A stretch of 64,000 nucleotides of DNA from Solibacillus sp. FSL R7-0668 (GTDB lineage: Bacteria; Bacillota; Bacilli; Bacillales_A; Planococcaceae), in NCBI RefSeq assembly GCF_038006205.1, contig NZ_JBBOUU010000002.1, positions 62,001-126,000 on the forward strand, in the 5' to 3' direction. Positions 26,424-34,381 of the stretch are shown here, one piece after another (position 1 is the stretch's first letter; each line of letters begins with the position of its first letter). The notes below the pieces were generated by a model. It was not told the origin of the DNA. It worked only from the letters and a program-made list of their open reading frames with translations, and did no database searches. The translations under genes were made by a program, and so were the position numbers.

Positions 26424-26843
26424 CTAATCTCTATTTACAATTATGATTTTTTTAGTTTTTAATTTTTCAGAAACAGAATAAATCAAAGTGATAATAAACG
26501 CTAAAATACAAGGATATCCAATAATTACGACGACATTTGTATGTTCGATTAAACTAAACTCGCCCCACTCTAACCATAAACGCCAACCCATTCCTAATGA
26601 AGATAATATTAAAGAAATAATAAAAACTAATCCGATATTATTTTTAAAAATGCCTACAAAAATATTTCCAATTAAAATATAAAATCCAAGTGTGACAAAT
26701 GAGGTAGCTAAGTCAAAACCTTTTAAGTTTGGAATAACTGCTGTGAAAGTTATTCCACTTACAAATAAAATAACGGTGATGTTAAAAAGCAAGAAATGAT
26801 TTTTATTCTTTTCAATCTTTCTAAAGTCATCCTTATTAAACAT
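26424..26843 (-). CDS. Small membrane protein (139 aa)
   Basis: Four hydrophobic helices are visible (about residues 18-38, 47-66, 71-90 and 103-123), with a basic N-terminus (MFNKDDFRKIEKNKNHF) and basic tail. No family recognised. It begins at ATG 26843 after a GGAGGTG on the minus strand, and fills the interval between palindromes R3 and R4 alone. A role such as immunity or transport cannot be judged from sequence. Confidence 0.65.
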   Translation of the reverse strand: MFNKDDFRKIEKNKNHFLLFNITVILFVSGITFTAVIPNLKGFDLATSFVTLGFYILIGNIFVGIFKNNIGLVFIISLILSSLGMGWRLWLEWGEFSLIEHTNVVVIIGYPCILAFIITLIYSVSEKLKTKKIIIVNRD

Positions 26844-26906
26844 TTTTTACACCTCCACAAATTAATTGTAACATATTTTGGAAGTGTATTTATTCCTAAT
26901 AAAATT

Positions 26907-26930
26907 CCCAAAGCGTTGTTTGGTAACATT
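26907..26930. repeat. 24-bp palindromic repeat R4
   Basis: CCCAAA-GCGTTG-TTTGGT-AACATT, one mismatch in the stem, 6 nt after the stop of the 79-aa membrane gene. Confidence 0.75.
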
Positions 26931-26936
26931 GTTTGC

Positions 26937-27176
26937 TTATTGATAGTTCCCTATCTCTACACTTGTATTTATAAAAGTAATTATTAACACAACTGTTATC
27001 ATAAGAATTGTGACTAGAGCTGCCATCTTCGTATTATCAATTACAGCTTTAGATAATAGAGGTTCTACTTTCTTCATCCGTTGCTTTATCCATAGCAAAA
27101 GTTTCTCTGTGTTAAAAAAGATTTGAATTAATATCACATAAATTGCAGTAATTAATAATGTTATTGCTATTTCCAT
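26937..27176 (-). CDS. Small membrane protein (79 aa)
   Basis: Two membrane helices (residues 4-22 and 53-70) flank a basic amphipathic middle (LLLWIKQRMKKVEPLL). It has an AGGTGTTGTG site before ATG 27176. No family recognised. Like its neighbours it sits alone between two palindromes (R4 and R5), in the smallest interval of the array (~350 bp). Confidence 0.6.
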   Translation of the reverse strand: MEIAITLLITAIYVILIQIFFNTEKLLLWIKQRMKKVEPLLSKAVIDNTKMAALVTILMITVVLIITFINTSVEIGNYQ

Positions 27177-27282
27177 TCACAACACCTCATCTTAGCGATA
27201 GTAGTATTTATAGATATACATATTTTACCACTAAGTGAGCGTTATTGAACTAAATGACTTTATTAGTTATTACGTAAACGTC

Positions 27283-27306
27283 CCCAAACCGACGTTTGGG
27301 AACATT
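27283..27306. repeat. 24-bp palindromic repeat R5
   Basis: CCCAAA-CCGACG-TTTGGG-AACATT, 41 nt after the stop of the 79-aa coiled-coil protein gene. Confidence 0.8.
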
Positions 27307-27347
27307 AGGTGTAAAAAACGAATAACGTTTTCCTCGTACGCATTCCC

Positions 27348-27587
27348 CTATTTTTTAGTGTCTTTATTAAAGGCTTCTAAACGGCTTTCATAACTCCCCC
27401 GAATACGCTCATTCTCCGCATGCATCTCAGCTTTTTGTGCGTTTTTTGCAGGCTTTTGAGCTTTATCAAGTGAGGCTTGAAATGAAGATATTAAATCCGT
27501 TACATTATCTTGCAATGGGCGTTTATCACTTGCGACAATGGTACTTTCTGCTTTTCTATTAGATGGATAAGAGTCAGTGAGATACAA
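27348..27587 (-). CDS. Short C-terminal coiled-coil protein, probably a truncated gene
   Basis: The 79-aa product ends NERIRGSYESRLEAFNKDTKK. The same ending, DERIRQNYESRLETFNKDNKK, is encoded at 29195-29363, and the DNA around both ends is alike, including repeats R5 and R6 just downstream. The N-terminal part (MYLTDSYPSNRKAES) does not look like the start of a typical domain, so this is likely a 3' remnant of a larger plasmid coiled-coil protein, fused to an unrelated start. No good ribosome site is visible. Confidence 0.45.
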   Translation of the reverse strand: MYLTDSYPSNRKAESTIVASDKRPLQDNVTDLISSFQASLDKAQKPAKNAQKAEMHAENERIRGSYESRLEAFNKDTKK

Positions 27588-27641
27588 CCCTTCAGATCGG
27601 TTCTCAATGGATTAAAGGTTTAGGTTAAATATTAATGAGTC

Positions 27642-27974
27642 TTACACGTCATATAAATGAATTTTCATGATTTGTGGGGTATAAATCCTTTTGTCCCCTT
27701 GAGGAGATTGAATTGTGATATAAGGTGTATTCACGGGCAGCTTTTTTATTGTTCCTTCGACTGTGAATGATTCACCATTGTTCCAGTAATGAATGAGGAC
27801 CATACTATGCGTTTGGACGGCTGTTTGGGCGAGTTCTTCAAAGTCAAATTCATCGAGCTGTGGCTCAGCGACAAAATGATCTTTCTCGTACCATTTACGT
27901 ATCAGTTTTACATGCTCGGGCAGCATCATCGCTGTCCATTAAATTGTGCCGCGATCCCGGTTTCTATTATTCAT
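27642..27974 (-). pseudogene. Second yolD-like gene with early nonsense codon
   Basis: From ATG 27974 the frame reads MNNRNRDRGTI, then TAA where the first yolD-like gene has AAA (Lys), then WTAMMLPEHVKLIRKW and onward to HLYDV. The nonsense codon at position 12 likely inactivates the gene unless translation restarts at the ATG-ATG pair (27929), giving 95 aa. The C-terminus is complete and guided the recognition of the displaced 3' end of the first copy at 21734. No Y-family polymerase gene follows. Confidence 0.75.
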
Positions 27975-28046
27975 TTCATCGCCTCCAAATCACGGAATAT
28001 TTGTTCTTATATTGGCAGAATGATGTAAAAAGTAAAACAGGAAAAA

Positions 28047-28090
28047 ACAACCGCTAAACCTTTTTCAATAAAAAGGATTTAGCGGTTTTT
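28047..28090 (-). terminator. Terminator after the 293-aa coiled-coil gene
   Basis: AACCGCTAAA(T)CC and matching arms around TTTTTCAATAAAAA make a long stem followed by T-rich DNA on the minus strand. Confidence 0.75.
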
Positions 28091-28971
28091 CATTTATCAT
28101 CCTGTGCTTTTAACGCTTCAATCTCAGCCTGATACTTCTCACGATTGGCTTCGTTGGTTTTACGCAGTTCAGCGATTCCCGCATAAAGTGCTTGAATCTG
28201 CTCATTGTGCTGCTCGTTTACCTTTGTTAGCTGGGCTTGTTGCTGACGTTCCAGTTCGACTAGGGCTCTCTCACGTTCCAGATCTTTGCGCTCGAGGGAT
28301 AGCTGGAGGGCATCTTCAAACTTTTGTTTTTCTGTAGCTAAGGTCTTTTGGGCTTCAGCAAGTTCCTGCTGAAGCGTATTGCCTTTTGCTTCTGCAGCAT
28401 TTGCCTGTTCGATTAATGCTGATTTTTCTTTGCTAAATGCAATTTTTAGCTGTTCGTTTTCGTCCGCAAAAGCTTGATATTTCGCGACCAGACCGCTTAA
28501 CGTATCATTTTTTTCTTTATATTCAGCAATTAGGGCCTGATTGTTTTCCAAGGTTGTTTCATTGGCCTTTAATTTTTCTTTAGATTCTTTTTCTAGTTCT
28601 TCCAAGTAGTTTATCATATCAGTTTTCAATTTGATTTCTTCTTTAAATTGTAAAAATTGATGTTGGAAATCGCTGATGATGGCTTCTTTGCTCTCTAATT
28701 TATCGCTAATATCTTTTACTGCATGATCCTTCAAATAGACCGAACGCTGAATCATATTAACGATTAGTTCATACATGCGTGTTGTATGGTGTTCAAGTTC
28801 TGTTAAATCTTGCGTGTAGTCACTTGAACCTTGCTTAATGGTATTCAATTCATACAATGCAACAGCCTTCTCAAACCAATCTTTTGAAGAGACACCACTT
28901 GATTCGATAACCATTTTAGCCTTTTCATACATTTCTTCGCTTACTTTGACACCAAATGTTTTATCAGCCAT
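28090..28971 (-). CDS. Plasmid coiled-coil DNA-binding/partition-like protein (293 aa)
   Basis: The first ~55 residues (TFGVKVSEEMYEKAKMVIESSGVSSKDWFEKAVALYELN) look like a ribbon-helix-helix DNA-binding domain. The remaining ~230 residues are almost continuous heptad-rich, charged coiled coil (e.g. ELAEAQKTLATEKQKFEDAL). This build is that of KfrA-type and similar plasmid partition or nucleoid-like proteins. GAGGAAATAAAG precedes ATG 28971. Two GTTAACC boxes just upstream are plausible operators. Function is inferred from architecture. Confidence 0.7.
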   Translation of the reverse strand: MADKTFGVKVSEEMYEKAKMVIESSGVSSKDWFEKAVALYELNTIKQGSSDYTQDLTELEHHTTRMYELIVNMIQRSVYLKDHAVKDISDKLESKEAIISDFQHQFLQFKEEIKLKTDMINYLEELEKESKEKLKANETTLENNQALIAEYKEKNDTLSGLVAKYQAFADENEQLKIAFSKEKSALIEQANAAEAKGNTLQQELAEAQKTLATEKQKFEDALQLSLERKDLERERALVELERQQQAQLTKVNEQHNEQIQALYAGIAELRKTNEANREKYQAEIEALKAQDDK

Positions 28972-28992
28972 CTTTATTTCCTCCTTTATAGT

Positions 28993-29050
28993 TAACTAAT
29001 AAATTTAGTATTATCAAAGGGTTAACCTAGTTTTTATAAGTTAACCTTAT
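28993..29050 (-). promoter_or_regulatory. Candidate autoregulatory promoter with GTTAACC boxes
   Basis: GTTAAC(T/C) occurs three times (28993, about 29020 and about 29040), the last two as GTTAACCT in direct order, in AT-rich DNA just upstream of the coiled-coil gene. A repeated box here fits binding by its RHH-like N-terminus. Confidence 0.45.
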
Positions 29051-29112
29051 TATAATTAAATAAAGCAGAAAATTCAAACATTACCCCTGGTTTTTGGCAT
29101 ATAAAAAACGCT

Positions 29113-29135
29113 CCCTGTTAACGTTTGGGAACATT
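29113..29135. repeat. 24-bp palindromic repeat R6 (decayed left arm)
   Basis: CCC-TGTTAACG-TTTGGG-AACATT. The right half is perfect and the flanking GTAAAAAACG matches the flank of R5. Confidence 0.65.
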
Positions 29136-29194
29136 AAATGTAAAAAACGGATAATTTTTTCCTCGTATTCAATGTGTACGCATGCCCCTATTTT

Positions 29195-29363
29195 TTATTG
29201 TCCTTATTAAAGGTTTCTAAACGGCTTTCGTAATTCTGTCTGATCCGCTCATCCTCTACATGCATCTCAGCGACTTTATCGTTGTACTTGTCATTTTGGG
29301 CTTGTAAATTCGTCTGATACGTTCGTTCTACTTCTACCAGGTCCTTCTCTACGTGCTTGTTAT
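29195..29363 (-). pseudogene. 3' fragment of a coiled-coil protein gene
   Basis: The minus strand encodes about 55 residues (HVEKDLVEVERTYQTNLQ...) ending ETFNKDNKK and a TAG, with no start codon and a break at 29363 where the 9-bp tandem repeat begins. The end matches the 79-aa gene at 27348. It is a decayed copy left by a duplication or recombination event. Confidence 0.7.
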
Positions 29364-29442
29364 ATCAGTTATAACGGTTATGTCAGTTACATCAGATATG
29401 TCGGATATATCAGTTACGTCAGCTATATCTGATATGTCTTAA
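29362..29442 (+). repeat. Nine tandem 9-bp repeats, AYRTCRGWT type
   Basis: Units in order: ATATCAGTT, ATAACGGTT, ATGTCAGTT, ACATCAGAT, ATGTCGGAT, ATATCAGTT, ACGTCAGCT, ATATCTGAT, ATGTCTTAA. Nine bases per unit keeps one codon phase, reading ISV/ITV/MSV/TSD/MSD and so on. Similar units form the first codons of the gene at 29513 and recur after it (30142-30159, two ATATCAGGT). Likely binding sites of that gene's product. Confidence 0.8.
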
Positions 29443-29512
29443 TTTGTAGAACGATTTATAAAGGAATGTAGTGAGTTTTTACGAATTGTTAGTATTAAAG
29501 GGGTGATAGGTT

Positions 29513-30073
29513 ATGTCTGATACATCGAATATAACTTTTATATCGGATATATCTGATACAACAAGTGATGGCGAGCTTATTTATGACACTGTAACGGTAA
29601 GTAAAATGATGGGGGTCCAGGAAAGTACGCTGAGAAAATATTGTGCGTTAATGCAAAAGCATCACTATAAATTTAATAAAAATTCAGTAGGGCATCGTGT
29701 TTTTTTTCCAAGAGATGTAGAGATTATAAAGAAAATTGTAACGCTTAAAAATTCGGGATCGTTAACATTGAGTGAAGCAGTAAAAGCGATATTGGAGTCT
29801 GATATAGACGATATAACAGATGCAGCACCTATAGCAAACCCTGATTACAGTAAGCTATTAGAAGAGTTTGAGACATTTAAAAATAATCAAATGCAGTTCA
29901 ACCAGAAACTGTTGGAGCGATTAGAAAAGCAGCAAAACTATATTGAAAATAGTATTGATGAAAGAGATAAGAAGTTAATGTTGGCCATAAAAGAATCTAT
30001 GGAAACAAGAAGACAATTAGCTACAGAGGAAGAGAAGAAAAAGTCCTGGTGGAAATTTTGGAGGGAAACCTAA
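29513..30073 (+). CDS. MerR-type HTH plasmid protein with repeat-encoded N-terminus
   Basis: The 186-aa protein has a repetitive N-terminus (MSDTSNITFISDISDTTSD) encoded by 9-bp units like those upstream. A MerR-like HTH follows (YDTVTVSKMMGVQESTLRKYCALMQ...GHRVFFPRDVEIIKKIVTLK, about residues 25-75), then a helical segment (FETFKNNQMQFNQKLLERLEKQQNY) and the tail KKSWWKFWRET. Proteins of this build (HTH plus DUF3967-like tail) are common on Bacillus plasmids and are thought to act in maintenance or transcription. GGGGTGATAGGTT precedes ATG 29513. Repeats on both sides make a centromere-binding or autoregulatory role plausible. Confidence 0.75.
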   Translation: MSDTSNITFISDISDTTSDGELIYDTVTVSKMMGVQESTLRKYCALMQKHHYKFNKNSVGHRVFFPRDVEIIKKIVTLKNSGSLTLSEAVKAILESDIDDITDAAPIANPDYSKLLEEFETFKNNQMQFNQKLLERLEKQQNYIENSIDERDKKLMLAIKESMETRRQLATEEEKKKSWWKFWRET

Positions 30074-30141
30074 TTAGATTTGGGGGCAATAAGACTTTTA
30101 GGCGAAACCCTAGGAACATATCGGCTCGCTAAGACTATGAT

Positions 30142-30168
30142 ATATCAGGTATATCAGGTATATATGAA
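30142..30168 (+). repeat. Downstream 9-bp repeats
   Basis: ATATCAGGT twice in tandem, then ATATATGAA, 70 nt after the HTH gene. Same unit type as the array at 29362. Confidence 0.6.
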
Positions 30169-30213
30169 TAGATATAGATGTTATATCGTCAATACTCAAT
30201 GATCTCAAAAAAA

Positions 30214-30278
30214 AGAGCGTTCAGACGAATCGAAATGGGGATTACCCGCTAACTTGCAAAAAACGTCTGAGCGCTTTT
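30214..30278 (+). terminator. Long-loop hairpin after the HTH gene
   Basis: GCG-TTCAGACG pairs with CGTCTGA-GCGC across ~36 nt, followed by TTTT. Probable terminator. Confidence 0.5.
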
Positions 30279-30351
30279 GAATTTTGCAGAGTTTCTTCTA
30301 TAATTTACCGAATATATTCCCAAATTGGTATTGGAATATATTTGATAGAAA

Positions 30352-30398
30352 AGCAGGTGAAGCTACGAATGTAGCTCTACCTGCTTATTTCTTTTTAT
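30352..30398 (+). terminator. Intrinsic terminator
   Basis: AGCAGGT-gaa-GCTAC pairs with GTAGC-tct-ACCTGCT around GAAT, followed by a T-rich tail. Confidence 0.7.
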
Positions 30399-30549
30399 CC
30401 GTATTACTTTTCAAAAGCTCTTCTAACACTTCCAATCTATCTCTAGTGGAAATAGATTATCCGTGAATTCTGGGGAATTTTAAACCGTTATTATTGAGAT
30501 TTTAACACCGATGTTCACAGTAAGCTTACCATGTTGAATGTTATCTATT

Positions 30550-30696
30550 ATGGAACAATGGATACCAGAAGAATTGTACAAATCTCGAACTTTCGAAGAA
30601 ACACCTGTTGAAAAGAGAAGAATACCCCACAAGATTAACCAAAGTATTAGAATAGATAATTATTTGAATTCATACTTTGTTAAAAATGAGGTGTGA
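30550..30696 (+). CDS. Possible small protein (48 aa) before the SpoVD-like gene
   Basis: An ATG at 30550 opens 48 codons (MEQWIPEELYKSRTFEETPV...) with the stop at 30694, 8 nt before the next ATG. The product is charged and soluble, unlike the membrane protein FtsL that precedes spoVD in chromosomes. The ribosome site is poor. It may be a real coupled gene or chance. Confidence 0.3.
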   Translation: MEQWIPEELYKSRTFEETPVEKRRIPHKINQSIRIDNYLNSYFVKNEV

Positions 30697-30703
30697 GTTT
30701 CGA

Positions 30704-32629
30704 ATGAAGTGGATAGCAACCAATTCAAAAAAACGCTTAAATTTAATCATCTATGGATTCATTCTATTTGGGTTAGCCGTTGTTATCAGACTGTTTTATG
30801 TTCAAGTTATAAAACATGATGAACTAACAGAACTTGCGAAAGAAAACTGGGATAGAGAAATTCCGTTTGCTTTTGAAAGAGGTGAAATTGTAGATCGTAA
30901 TGGTGAAGTTATTGTTACGAATGAACTTGCGCCGACACTTTATTTTATGCCTTCACAAAACGATAATATTGAAGAAGCAGCAAAACAAATTGCTTCGGTG
31001 TTAGATTTAGATGCTCAAAAATTGTATGAGAAAATGAACAAGCGCGCTTATTTAGTTAAACTTGCACCAGAAGCAAAAAATATTACGTATAAGCAAGCTG
31101 TAGAAATTCAAAATCTTGAAATTGACGGGCTGTATAGTGGAGTAGATTATATCAGAATGTATCCATATGGAAACTTATTATCTCGATTTATTGGATTTAC
31201 AGGGTATGATACTCAAGGTCTTGCAGGTATTGAATATCAATATGATAAAGCATTAACTTCTAAAGATGCAGCGATTCGACTATTTACAGATGCAAAAGGA
31301 AATTCTTTACCTCATGTTGATGATGAACAGCGTGAGGGTAAGCAAGGAGCAACCATAGAACTAACCATTGATTTGGAAGTGCAAATGGTTGTTGAAAGAG
31401 AATTATCGCAAGCAATGGAAAAATATAATGCTGACCAAGCTTTAGCCATTGCGATGGATGTTAATACTGGCGAAATATTAGCGCTCTCATCCTATCCTAC
31501 ATTTAATCCTGCTAAATTTGAAGACGTAGACCAATCAATATATAACCGAAATTTACCTGTATGGATGACATATGAACCAGGTTCTACATTTAAAATTATT
31601 ACACTAAGTGCAGCACTTGAAGAAAATGTTGTAGATTTAGAAAAAGATATGTTTTATGACAAGGGATATACAATGGTAGAAGGAACAAGGCTTCGTTGTT
31701 GGAAACGTGAAGGGCATGGCAGTGAAACATTTTTAGAAGTTGTAGAAGATTCATGTAACCCAGGTTTCATTGAAATGGGTCAACGTGTTGGTTCTAAGAA
31801 GCTCTTACAATATATAAAAGATTTTGGCTTTGGTAAAAGTACTGGTTCGAACATTACTGGTGAATCCTCAGGAATTTTATTTTCTGAAGAAGGATTTGGA
31901 CCAGTGGAACACGCGACGACCTCGTTTGGTCAAGGGATTGCCGTTACACCAATCCAACAAGTCCAAGCCGTTGCGGCTGCAGTAAATGGTGGGAATTTAT
32001 ATACCCCGTACGTTGTATCAAAAGTAGTTGATTTAGAAACTGGTAATACCGTACTTGAAAATAAAACAGAATTGAAACGTACGGTGATTAGCGAAGAAAC
32101 TTCTGCAAAAGTTCGCGCTGCATTAGAATCAGTCGTGGCCAATGGTTCTGGTCGAGCAGCATATCGAGATGGTCTACGCATTGGAGGGAAAACCGGAACT
32201 GCACAAAAAGTAGTAGATGGTCGTTATAAAGATGGAGAATATATCGTATCATTTATTGGATTTGCACCTGCTGATAATCCAAAAGTGGTTGTTTATGTTG
32301 CGATCGATAATCCGAAGAGTTCTACTGTTTTTGGTAGTACCATTGCTGCGCCAATTGTTGGACAAATAATTGAAGATATTGCACCAAAGGTTGGTATTAA
32401 AGTTGATCGTGAAGGTCAACTTGAAAAGCAATATCGTTGGGGTGACCCGTTAACAGACAGAGTTCCAAATTTAGTGGGGTATTCTGTTGATCAAATTAAG
32501 AAATTGCAATATCCATTTAAAATTGAAATACATGGAAAGGGGAAAATTGTAACGTCCCAATTACCAGAACCAAACAATCTAATTCAACAAGATGGTACAA
32601 TTCATCTTTATTTAGAAGAAGACAATTAA
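30704..32629 (+). CDS. SpoVD-like class B penicillin-binding protein
   Basis: The 641-aa transpeptidase has one N-terminal membrane anchor (LNLIIYGFILFGLAVVIRLFYVQ), the PBP dimer domain starting FERGEIVDRNGEVI, and a transpeptidase domain with PGSTFK (Ser ~293), DSCNPGF (SxN ~349) and GGKTGTAQK (~495). One C-terminal PASTA domain (RVPNLVGYSVDQIKKL) ends it. This order and length match SpoVD, the cortex-peptidoglycan synthase of sporulation, more than vegetative PBPs. ATG 30704 lies 7 nt after GAGGTGTGAG. It is probably an accessory paralogue, because no division or cortex cluster (ftsL, murE, mraY) surrounds it. Confidence 0.88.
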   Translation: MKWIATNSKKRLNLIIYGFILFGLAVVIRLFYVQVIKHDELTELAKENWDREIPFAFERGEIVDRNGEVIVTNELAPTLYFMPSQNDNIEEAAKQIASVLDLDAQKLYEKMNKRAYLVKLAPEAKNITYKQAVEIQNLEIDGLYSGVDYIRMYPYGNLLSRFIGFTGYDTQGLAGIEYQYDKALTSKDAAIRLFTDAKGNSLPHVDDEQREGKQGATIELTIDLEVQMVVERELSQAMEKYNADQALAIAMDVNTGEILALSSYPTFNPAKFEDVDQSIYNRNLPVWMTYEPGSTFKIITLSAALEENVVDLEKDMFYDKGYTMVEGTRLRCWKREGHGSETFLEVVEDSCNPGFIEMGQRVGSKKLLQYIKDFGFGKSTGSNITGESSGILFSEEGFGPVEHATTSFGQGIAVTPIQQVQAVAAAVNGGNLYTPYVVSKVVDLETGNTVLENKTELKRTVISEETSAKVRAALESVVANGSGRAAYRDGLRIGGKTGTAQKVVDGRYKDGEYIVSFIGFAPADNPKVVVYVAIDNPKSSTVFGSTIAAPIVGQIIEDIAPKVGIKVDREGQLEKQYRWGDPLTDRVPNLVGYSVDQIKKLQYPFKIEIHGKGKIVTSQLPEPNNLIQQDGTIHLYLEEDN

Positions 32630-32983
32630 TCTGTGACTGATTTTCCAAAAGCTTGTTAACGTATAGAATCACAAAATCATTGCTATATATCTATGCAGTG
32701 GTTACCATCGTTACTAAAATACAAATAGTGCTCCCTACTTGTTAGAATTATGGATGAAAACGGGAACGGCTTACTGCGGGAGTTCTATTCAAGAAAACGA
32801 ATTTCGCTAATGTCGCACCGGATAAGATGAAACAAGCACTCGATTTCATTAACATTCGACCAAGGAAATGCCTTGAAACTGCGTAGGAGGCTTTTGAGAA
32901 GACTGTTAAACTTAATTTGACAAACGCTCAAATTTTAATATTAGATTTACCTCTAACATATAGTTATTCGAGGTGAATCTAAT
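32630..32983 (+). pseudogene. IS30-family transposase fragment in a gene-free gap
   Basis: About 32751-32920 encodes, across one frameshift and one TAG, the C-terminal sequence of an IS30 transposase: ENGNGLLREF, then FANVAPDKMKQALDFINIRP and RKCLETA(stop)EAFEKTVKLNLT. No start, no ends and no other gene. The rest of the gap shows nothing I can name except the GAGGTG before the next ATG. Confidence 0.8.
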
Positions 32984-33961
32984 ATGAAATATAAGGTACA
33001 ATTTTTTTTAGGATATATGCTTCTATTATTTGTATTACCAATGATTGTAGCCAATTTTACTAGTAATGTTTATCAAGAAAAAATTGTAGTTGCTGAACAA
33101 TATGAAAGTAATCTAGAACAATCAATTGTAGAACCAAGTAACCTCCAAGAAAATGTGGTTCAAGAACAGGGTAAAAATAATGCTGAAAAAGACGTGGTTG
33201 CAGAACAGGATAAAAGTCACCCAGAGCAAGATGATAATAAACCACTTGAACAAACTTCCAACAGTATGGATTCTATTAGTATTAAACAAACTGAATCTAA
33301 ATTAGCTTTAGTACTTTTCACACATTCACACGAGACTTTTATTCCTATGGTAGAAAGTGAATATGGCAAAACACCAGTTTACCATTCAAACTCAAACATT
33401 ATGGAATTTGAAAATGTTATTAAAAATGATTTTGAGCTTAATTCCATCCGTACGGAATTCCTTGAAGTTGATACAATGGCTGAAATGGAAAAAACTAATC
33501 GCAAGTTCTCAGAGGCATATGCAGTTGTTCGTCCTTATCTTTTTAAACAAATAAAAACTAGTAACTATGATATTATCATTGATTTACACAGAGATTCCGC
33601 AAAGAGAGATATTACAACATTAAATCACAAAAATGTAAATTATGGAAAACTTTATTTTGTAGTAGGCGAAAATAATCCGAATTATTCCTCAAATAAAGGA
33701 TTGGCTGATACCTTGTCATCTAAATTGAACGAAATGATACCTGGAATATCCCGCGGTGTTATCGGGAAAAAGGGCGATCATGTAGACGGTATCTATAATC
33801 AAGATCTTTCTAAAAATATGATATTAATTGAACTTGGAGGGATAGAAAATACTCAAGATGAGATTAATCGCACCATATCAGTACTTTCTAGAGCGATTTC
33901 CCTTGTTTTACAAGAAGTGCCTCTAGAGAACAAAGTTGCATCTAATACTGGAACAAACTGA
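32984..33961 (+). CDS. SpoIIP-like sporulation cell-wall hydrolase
   Basis: The 325-aa protein has an N-terminal membrane anchor (FFLGYMLLLFVLPMIVANF), a long acidic linker of repeated Glu/Gln/Asn (about residues 30-105), and a SpoIIP catalytic domain: VLFTHSHETFIP, IIDLHRDSAKRD (zinc-ligand regions), then ILIELGGIENTQDEI. SpoIIP cuts peptide stems and glycan during forespore engulfment with SpoIID and SpoIIM; neither partner is seen here. ATG 32984 follows GAGGTGAATCTAAT. Its pairing with a SpoVD-like PBP suggests a sporulation-related accessory set. Confidence 0.85.
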   Translation: MKYKVQFFLGYMLLLFVLPMIVANFTSNVYQEKIVVAEQYESNLEQSIVEPSNLQENVVQEQGKNNAEKDVVAEQDKSHPEQDDNKPLEQTSNSMDSISIKQTESKLALVLFTHSHETFIPMVESEYGKTPVYHSNSNIMEFENVIKNDFELNSIRTEFLEVDTMAEMEKTNRKFSEAYAVVRPYLFKQIKTSNYDIIIDLHRDSAKRDITTLNHKNVNYGKLYFVVGENNPNYSSNKGLADTLSSKLNEMIPGISRGVIGKKGDHVDGIYNQDLSKNMILIELGGIENTQDEINRTISVLSRAISLVLQEVPLENKVASNTGTN

Positions 33962-34381
33962 ATTAAAAAATGCATCCTGAAAATTTATAATATAATATGA
34001 TACCTGTGGTTAGGACACTTGAAAAAGAGTAATTTAACTTCAGGTGTTTTTTATACCTATTTATGATTTGTTACTTTTCCAACTATAGTAGAAGTCCAGG
34101 CATCCCTGCCGTTTCTAATGAGCTCTGTGGCATGCATGTGGCGTAACACCTGGACTGTGCCGTTTTGCCAATCTCCTTAATAGGTCTAACAAACTGGATA
34201 GGCTACACTAAGTTGGACAGATTAAATTAGGGCTTGTAAAATTAGACTACTAACTTAAGGGAGCGTGCTTTTATGACATGTCCACGTAAAACGTATACAG
34301 AGCCAAATTTAAACTGCAAATGGTGAAACAGTATATGTACATTTATTTATCCATTTGGTCCTCTCGTTAGTATGATTAAAG
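33962..34381. other. Gene-free gap with terminator and IS3-type remnant
   Basis: A hairpin near 34013-34050 (ACACTTGAA...TTCAGGTGT then TTTTTT) terminates the SpoIIP-like gene. GTCCAGG and CCTGGAC (about 34092 and 34153) are an inverted pair ~60 nt apart. From about 34190 to 34345 lies an IS3-like left end with a ribosome site (AAGGGAGCG) and a broken orfA start, MTCPRKTYTEP, frameshifted into FKLQMVKQY. Confidence 0.6.

Noticed and set aside
24477-29135. The 24-bp palindromes as integron attC sites
   Set aside because: They lack the RYYYAAC/GTTRRRY core sites and the paired L and R boxes, and no IntI is present. Kept only as an analogy.
24477-29135. The 24-bp palindromes as plain intrinsic terminators
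   Set aside because: The stem is only 6 bp and no T run follows on the strand of the genes; conserved AACRTT beyond the stem is not expected for terminators.
29362-29442. Tandem repeats as a CRISPR array
   Set aside because: Units are 9 bp with no spacers and in codon phase; no cas genes. The Cas4-like nuclease at 1159 is 28 kb away and belongs to the plasmid core.
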